Assembly: GCF_028640845.1 (NCBI RefSeq)
Contig: NC_080540.1
Coordinates: forward strand, 50,450,561-50,514,560
From: Ahaetulla prasina
Taxonomy: Eukaryota; Chordata; Lepidosauria; Squamata; Colubridae
Reading direction: 5' to 3'
Length of the DNA stretch: 64,000 bases
A program made the translations under genes and the position numbers. The notes under the pieces are model-generated. The model was not told where the DNA came from. It saw only the letters and a list, made by a program, of their open reading frames with translations, and did no database searches. Every line of letters begins with the position of its first letter. Within the stretch, counting starts at the first letter, position 1. Below are positions 57,735-64,000 of the stretch, in pieces.

Positions 57735-57790
57735 AGAGGGGGGGAGAGAGAGGGAGGGAGGGAGGGAGGGAGGGAGGGGGAGAGGGAGAG
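57735..57790. repeat. (GAGG)n purine microsatellite
   Basis: GAGAGGGGGGGAGAGAGAGGG followed by about eight GAGG/GGGA units. Entirely purine on the + strand. Confidence 0.9.
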
Positions 57791-58050
57791 TCAGATTAAT
57801 AGAACAGATTGTTCTAGAAGCATTTCAAACGATAGAAACAATAAATCAGGACAGGCTTACAAAACTTCCTGACCTTGTTCCTGGGAAAATAGGTTTTCAG
57901 AGCAAGTCAAAAGGCAGGTAGGATGAACAAGGCTTTTGATTTTTTAGGTAGAATGGTTGAGGTGGTGGTTGGACTACATACATACAGTTCCTTTTACATG
58001 AAACTGATGTGAAAAGTCATTCAGCAGCATGGAGTGAGGTAGCATCAATA

Positions 58051-58391
58051 CAGGTAGTCCTCGATTTACAACAGTTTGCTTAGTGAGCATTTGAAGTTAC
58101 AATGGCACTGAAAAATGACTAACACTTTACACTTATGACCCTCGTAGCATCCCTATTGTCACATGATTTATAGTCGGATGCTTGACACTTCTATGATGAC
58201 TGCAGTGCTGCAATCATCTTTTTGTGACCTTCTGACAAGCAAAGTCAATGGGGAAACCAGACTCACTTAGCAGTTGTGACCAGTGATGTCACAAGAAAAA
58301 TCATAAAATGGGGCAAAACTCACGTAACAATTTTCTCACTTAGCAACATAAATTTTGGGCTCAATTGTGGCCATACGTTGAGGATTACCTG
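58051..58391. mobile_element. TA-flanked MITE, family A copy 7
   Basis: Left CAGGTAGTCCTCGATTTAC, right CGTTGAGGATTACCTG; TA at 58049-58050 and 58392-58393. Slightly shorter than the other copies. Confidence 0.78.
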
Positions 58392-58734
58392 TACGCCGAT
58401 GATACCTACTTCCACTCTGCATGAGTCTATTTGTGAAGACTATCTGGAAACTTCAGCAGGTGCAACCTCCAAAGAACCAAGGAGTTATGAGTGCGTCAAA
58501 TTTTGCCTGTTTACTGCAGGGGCTGCAATGTCTACCTGTTATCTTCTAGGTACAATGCTCAGTGCTGGTAGTCACCTTTACCATCCTATATCTCTATGGC
58601 CACCTTCTTAAACTGAATCTTCCTGTGGAGTAACATTTGGAAGATGGTTGGCTGAGAGCTGTACAACCAAGGGAATGCCTTCTTCAGAGATCCCAGGCTT
58701 AAGACTTCTCAGTGATGATCCTTCTCCTTTCGAC

Positions 58735-58880
58735 AGCATGGCCTAGAAACTGAGAGATCATGAATTCTAGTCCTATCCTATGTACAAAGTCAGTCATTTC
58801 CTCTCAGCCCTAGGAAGAAGACAGTGGCAATCCACTCCCAAAATCTTGCCAAGAAAACTGCATGGACTGTCACTACAAGT
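58735..58880 (+). mobile_element. tRNA-derived SINE fragment, family S
   Basis: ACAGCATGGCCTAGAAACTG, TGAATTCTAGTCCTATCC, CTCTCAGCCCTAGGAAGAAG and GGCAATCCACTCCCAAAATC match a worn squamate-type tRNA SINE. Confidence 0.5.
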
Positions 58881-59599
58881 AAACACTGATTCAGATATGG
58901 CACTGAATTTATTTTTGCGATTAATCTTCTGATAATGAACCTGCTACAATGATAATCTGCTTATTTCTTTCCTATTTACCTCTGGAAATAGAGGACATAT
59001 AAGTTACAGTAATAAATCTTGATAGGAATATCTTTTGTTAACATATAGATCTTCCTGGAATATATATAAACTTTATTATATATAAACTTTATTCTCTCAA
59101 ATATTTTACAGTCACGTTCCAATTTATTTTTCTTTAAATGTATCTAATGGTACCCTGAAGGAGGAGAGCAGGCTGAGCCGGAAGGTAGACTTAAACAAGT
59201 CATTAGTTTGGAGTTATTGCATTGCTACTAGAGACCTAAATCCAGCCCCTCCCCCCCAAATTATGTTGACTCTTATCTGACACCAATTTAGATTTGACTG
59301 TTTAGTTGACTAGATTCTTGTGTAGGAAAAATAAACACATCTGTGCTTTGAATTCAACAAATGCTCTGGGTTATTTGCGCCAGATATACACAGTATGAAT
59401 GACTTCCCAGTACCCTTGCAAAGCATTTTTAAAGTTTTATTCTAAAAATTCCCATCTATGCAGCAGATCATGCTTGTAAAAGCCTTCATCTGCCATCTGT
59501 CACTTCCGATTTGTATTTTTAAATATATATATATATCTGTTGTTTAAATTATGGGTTACTATGTTTTCATGTAATACCTTGCTCATACATGTGTTCCTT
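58881..59599. other. Intergenic, no feature recognised
   Basis: AT-rich with short (TA)n runs; no gene or repeat family recognised. Confidence 0.45.
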
Positions 59600-60262
59600 A
59601 CAGATTACAGATTAACAGAGTTGGAAGGGACCTTATAGGTCATCTATTTTTATTTATTTATTTTTTATTTTATTTATTTTATTTGTCACAACATTATATA
59701 TAAGCATAAGCATGAAATAATTATACAATATATAAGCATATATATAACCATAAGTATGTAATAACTATATGAAATTGTATACAATCAAAGGGAACATTAG
59801 GACAGGAATGGTAGGGATGCTGGTGCTCTTATGCATGCCCCTTACAGACCTCTTAGGAATGGGGTGAGGTCAATAGTAGACAGTTTTTGGTTGAAGCTTT
59901 GGGGATTTTGGGAAGAGACCACAGAGTCAGGTAGTGTAGTCCAACCCCGCATTCAAGCAGGAGATCCTATACCATTTCTGATAAATGGCAGTCCAATCTT
60001 CTCTTGAAAGTCTCAAGTGATGGAGGTCCACCACTTCCAAAGGCAAGCTGTTCCATTGGTTGATTGTTCTCACTGTCAGAATGTTCCTTCTCATTTCTAG
60101 GTTGAATCTCTCCTTGGTCAGTTTCCATCCATTATTCCTTGTCTGGCCTTCAGGTGCGTTGGAAAACAGCTTGACCCCCTCGTCTCTGTGGCAGCCCCTC
60201 AAATATTGGAAGACAGCTATCATGTCTCCCCTGGTCCTTCTCTTTGCTAGACTAGTGTATAG
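59600..60262 (-). mobile_element. CR1 3' end interrupted by a family M LINE
   Basis: ACAGAGTTGGAAGGGACCTT at 59616 is the 3' terminus; GTCCAACCCCGCATTCAAGC resumes at 59939. On the - strand the C-terminal coding region reads [17 protein letters not shown] and INQWNSLPLEVVDL-type sequence to 60262. A different CR1 subfamily from family K. Confidence 0.8.
59647..59935 (-). mobile_element. LINE 3' end, family M, nested in CR1
   Basis: Reversed (TTTA)n tail at 59647-59690, then ATATAAGCATAAGCATGAAA, AGGACAGGAATGGTAGGGAT and GGGAAGAGACCACAGAGTCA. Matches 26375-26645 and extends further 5'. Confidence 0.78.
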
Positions 60263-61877
60263 TAATTCTGTAGAACCAATTAAGACACACATTTGTAAAT
60301 AATGTCAATGTGTGAACAAATTAAGTAAATGAGTAATATTTATTGGTATATGCCTATGGCCAAGTACAAAGAGGAGACTTTTGTTTTTCTTAGGTTGCTC
60401 TTGTTTGTACAGAGCAAATGTTATAAAATATTATTCCAACTGGTTTCTTATTCTTTGCATATGGAATGTCAGGTGAATGTAGGTAGAATTTCAAATGTAG
60501 GTATGCTGAGTATGTATCTAGCAGTTCAAAACTGCACAACAATTCCATTTGTCCACCAATATAAACATTTCTGCACTAGATCGTAAAATGTGAATCAAAA
60601 GCCCATCCTTGCTGATCTCTTTATCTTGCAATGTCCATTCATTGCGGAGCTGAAATAGACTGAATTGGTTTTAACAAATAGATGGCACTGCTATCTGAAC
60701 ATTTTATCATCTTCAGTTTTCCTTAAAAAGTCGGATGACTGAGCATCAAAAATTACCAGAATAAACTACCTCTAGTGACACCCACTATCCCCAGCTGTAT
60801 AATTATCTGTGATGCTGGAAAACCCCTGTAAAATAGTTTTTGCTGTAAACAGAAAGTACCAAAAATTCCACTAGTTTTGCATTGCAAAGCCCTGGGTAAA
60901 GATTTGAGTCAAACCTCACGTCTGTGGCTTTTGTGGGAGGGTGCCTCTCAGAATTACTGTTATCCCCTATCAAAAAGGGAAATCTGCATGTCATGTCTGA
61001 ATAAGATTAGGGAAATCTATGGTAATGAATATCTTCCCATCAGTTAAGGCCCACATATCTCTGTGGCCAGCCAAGCTTGCACTCCTTTCAAGGTAGGCAT
61101 TTTGCAAAATGCACACAAAAGAGAAATTGGCAGAGGAGAAATGCCAGCGTAGTTTCATAAAGGTAATTATGGGCTGCCAATGGGTTCCTTAGTGAAGAGG
61201 AGGACTGTAGTCAAATTATTATGTGGGAAACCAACATATACGTGGTACAGGTTCCTTTGATGCTCGGAAACATCAGTACCTCAGGCTGCAAGTTTTGGAA
61301 GAATGTATAGATTTATCAGCCTTAAATGAATATTAATTCTCATTGCATTATTATGGTCTGTTATGCTTAATTTCTTCTTTGGGCATCCTAATTCCTGCAA
61401 GGAACAGAAGAGGCAAGTGCAGAACTATCAATATATTTTCTTTTTCTTCTGAGGGTGGATAGTTTGGCCCACGATCTCTTCCTGTGTGGCACATTGCTCA
61501 CCACTTCCTGGGGTATTCCTGGAATAATAGGATGTACTTATTTAATTTTAACATACGTTCCGTTTAAAGTAATCTGAAATATAATTAAATTTACAAAAAA
61601 TTATAGCATGACACACATTAAATCGAAGATAATACTGTTGTTTTTCTTTGAAAAGGACCAATGGCCTTTTTAAATTTCTTGGCAGAATAAGAAATATTCA
61701 AGACCTCAACTGAATCCTGACAAGCTGCAGAGTATTAGGTCCAAGGATTTGATGTTATTCAATGGCAACCTAACCCAATACTTGTGTTTTGGTTAATAAA
61801 AACCCCCTCCAAATTCCAGCCAAGTAAATGGCCAAAGTGAAATTGTGAAATAGTAGCTATTTTGCAGCATTAATTCA
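60263..61877. other. Intergenic, no feature recognised
   Basis: No repeat family, frame or RNA gene recognised. Confidence 0.45.
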
Positions 61878-62195
61878 TGTTTATTTATTTATTTATTTAT
61901 TTATTTTATTAAATTTCTATACCGCCCTTCTCCCGAAGGACTCAGGGCGGTGTACAGCCAAAATAAAAACACAGAATATATACAATTAAAAGAATGTAAA
62001 ATGAACTATTACTATACGACCGATAATTAAAACATTTAAAAATGTAAAATATTATTAAAACCCCAATTTAAAATCAACTATTTATGCCAGTCCTGCTTGA
62101 ATGAATAAATATGTTTTAAGCTCACGACGGAAGGTCCGAAGATCAGGCAGTTGACGTAAGCCAGGGGGAGTTCGTTCCAGAGTGTTGGTGCTCCC
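61878..62195 (-). mobile_element. L2 LINE 3' end, 5'-truncated
   Basis: Reversed (TTTA)n tail at 61878-61905, TATACCGCCCTTCTCCCGAA, then TATGCCAGTCCTGCTTGAAT. On the - strand it encodes PPGLRQLPDLRTFRRELKTY and LFIQAGLA, like 16700-16785. Confidence 0.85.
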
Positions 62196-62351
62196 ACAGA
62201 GCATATAGTGGCATTTTCTCTGTATCAATGTCCAAAAAGGCTTCTGTGTTGTGGCTCTTGGACTAACAAACTGAGTTGGACTAACAACTTGAGTTGGAGA
62301 ACTCAACATAGATAAAGGTATATGGCAAATACATAGGTAGAATCTGTAGTG

Positions 62352-62474
62352 CACGGGTGTCAAACTCATCGCGTCACATTGCTGTCACGTGATGGTTTTT
62401 CCTTTCATGAACTGGAGTGGGCGTGGCCTGCATATGATTCATCCAGCCCGCAAGCTGCCAGTTTGATACCCTTG
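62352..62474. mobile_element. Short hAT-type MITE, family F copy 2
   Basis: CACGGGTGTCAAACTCATCG to CCAGTTTGATACCCTTG, with GTCACGTGATGG and GGGCGTGGCC inside as in 41219-41353. No clear TSD. Confidence 0.65.
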
Positions 62475-62532
62475 GGTCAACTGCGTGTAAGGAAAGGCTC
62501 ACTCTTCCATTCAGTCTCTACTGAAATATGTT

Positions 62533-62631
62533 AGAATAGAACAGAATAGAATAGAATAGAACAGAATAGAATAGAATAGAATAGAATAGAATAGAATAGA
62601 ATAGAATAGAATAGAATAGAATAGAATAGAA
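62533..62631. repeat. (AATAG)n microsatellite
   Basis: About 20 AGAAT/AATAG units with two AGAAC variants near the left end, ending directly at a LINE 3' end. I recall this motif as expanded in snake genomes in association with LINE tails. Confidence 0.95.
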
Positions 62632-62725
62632 TTTTTATTTGTCAAGTGTGATTGGACACACAAGGAATTTGTCTTGGTGCATATGCTCTCAGTGTACATA
62701 AAAGAAAAGATACCTTCATCAAGAT
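62632..62725 (-). mobile_element. LINE 3' end, family L
   Basis: TTTTTATTTGTCAAGTGTG, ATTGGACACACAAGGAATTT and CTCTCAGTGTACATAAAAG match 20335-20430 and 6565-6650. Only the last about 95 bp are present. Confidence 0.8.
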
Positions 62726-64000
62726 GTTATGCCATAACAACATCCTAACATATTGTCACATACTTGACAATTTAATTCTTAATAGTGGGGGAGCTTTCCT
62801 GGAGCTCAGAAAGATCTACACACACCAAACTTTCCAACCCTTGCATTGTTTCCTGAGTTCCAGGTGTCCATCATACAAACAGATAACATGATCTTCCAGA
62901 AAGGTGACCAATCTAGGTATGAGAGAGATTTGACTCAGCAGTTCTACCAGCCTACATTTCTCCCATCAGTGTGCATATTATACCAAAACTCCAGTTTCTA
63001 CCTGGGTAGCCAAATCACTCACTCCTTTTACAGGTAGAGTGGAGCAGGAATCCTTCCCTGTTCCCAGCACCAACAGTTTGTTCGGTCAGCTTCTACCAAA
63101 AACTTCCAAACCAAAGATCAATTGGTTGACAATTGACAATTGACCTTGACAAACCCTTTATGAAATATTAGTCTCAAGATTATCTTATAATTCATCATCC
63201 ATTAATAATTTGATGCCAAGAATAGAAAATACTGTTTTACTTTATGATAATTATGCCGAATGAGAATGAAAATATTTTTTTGCAGACTTACTATTTCAGA
63301 AATGGCCAATGCAAGGTTGTGATGCATTGTTTAAATAGTCTACAAGGCTGCATATCAGTCACCACAACACTGTTTATCAAAACCAAGCCCACCCAAAATA
63401 GTCTGTCATTTGAAAGGGCACGAATGCTCAGTCAGACCAATTATTACTGATCTTATGACAATGAGGTAATGTCTCCAAATTCCAAGCCAGTTAAATGTTA
63501 GTGTTTTTTTAAAAAAAATATATGCTGGTCCTTATCAGCCAGTGTAAAAGAAGGAAGGCATCAGAAGGAAAAATATTAATCAGATTTTGTTTGGCTTAAT
63601 TCAGTAATGGGGGTGGGGGGGTCACGACTTGATACAATTTCAAATGAATTAGAGGCTTTCTAATTCTGCTTATGGCCTAAACCAGAAACAATATTCAGCT
63701 GGCATTTTTAAAGGACACTAAGTTTCTAATCAATTCAGAAATTGCATATTAACCATTTTAAAGCTTTTAAAGAGCCCTAATAGTAACCCTAAGAATAAGA
63801 AATTTGAAATGTCCTGACCAAATCAGTTTATCTTCAACTCTTAAAAAAAGAAAACATATTTATAAACTTAAGAACATAAATAATCTGAAATGTACAGCCA
63901 AAGGCTAAGTAAGATTTTGATCTTAGAAAACTATAAATGGACAAAATTTCTAAATAAATTTGGAATATTGAAAATTTTACAGCAATACTCTAGAATTAAT
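62726..64000. other. Intergenic, no feature recognised
   Basis: AT-rich to the end of the window; no repeat family or gene seen. Confidence 0.45.

Noticed and set aside
45898..64000. A neighbouring gene such as BHLHE40, which follows ITPR1 in mammals
   Set aside because: No basic-helix-loop-helix or other recognisable exon is present; the region seems to be intergenic up to the window end.
1..64000. CRISPR array, prokaryotic operon or viral genome
   Set aside because: No repeat-spacer arrays or dense gene strings; split exons, SINEs and LINEs show a vertebrate nuclear genome.

Overview
The window is vertebrate nuclear DNA, almost certainly from a squamate reptile and probably a snake. Its only recognisable protein-coding gene is the 3' end of ITPR1 (inositol 1,4,5-trisphosphate receptor type 1), on the + strand. 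Seven exons (5914-6109, 9146-9250, 11396-11532, 18771-18936, 22845-23005, 41733-41894, 44415-44498) join in frame to 1011 nt, or 336 codons plus TAA. They encode the S4-S5 linker, S5, the luminal loop with two N-glycosylation sequons, the pore helix and GGGVGD selectivity filter, S6, the C-x2-C/H-x4-H zinc-binding linker, and the C-terminal coiled coil and tail. The tail ends NVNPQQPA, which marks ITPR1 rather than ITPR2 or ITPR3. The upstream exons lie outside the window. The 3' UTR runs from 44499 to about 45105, with AATAAA at 45082. Five of the six introns are GT-AG; the intron at 9251-11395 uses a GC donor.

The rest is intron and downstream intergenic DNA crowded with transposable elements. 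The squamate assignment rests on tRNA-derived SINEs with (ACCTTT)n ends and a Bov-B-like 3' segment (Sauria SINE type), CR1 and L2 LINEs, and an (AATAG)n tract joined to a LINE 3' end, an association I recall from snake genomes. Region by region: 1-5.9 kb holds MITEs and SINEs in the intron before exon 5914. 6-13 kb holds MITEs, a 1.2-kb hAT-type element and a solo LTR. 13.8-17 kb is a nearly complete but frame-broken L2-clade LINE. 17.5 kb is a second solo LTR. 19-22.6 kb has a hAT-type element, CR1 and other LINE 3' ends and two Sauria-type SINEs. The 18.7-kb intron at 23-41.7 kb has LINE ends, a SINE, several hAT-type elements, a long palindrome split by a CR1, and a solo LTR nested in a hAT-type element. 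From 45.1 kb to the end there is no recognised gene, only L2, CR1, hAT and mariner-like elements and microsatellites.

For many elements I could read target-site duplications directly: perfect 8-bp repeats for most hAT-type elements, TA dinucleotides for a seven-copy MITE family, 5 bp for three solo LTRs, and 10-14 bp for a CR1 and an L1-like insertion. These fix element ends and give a nesting order. All element-encoded genes seen are broken; no intact transposase, reverse transcriptase or viral gene is present. One unassigned candidate exon (46315-46473, - strand) encodes a hydrophobic peptide between good splice signals and is flagged as uncertain.
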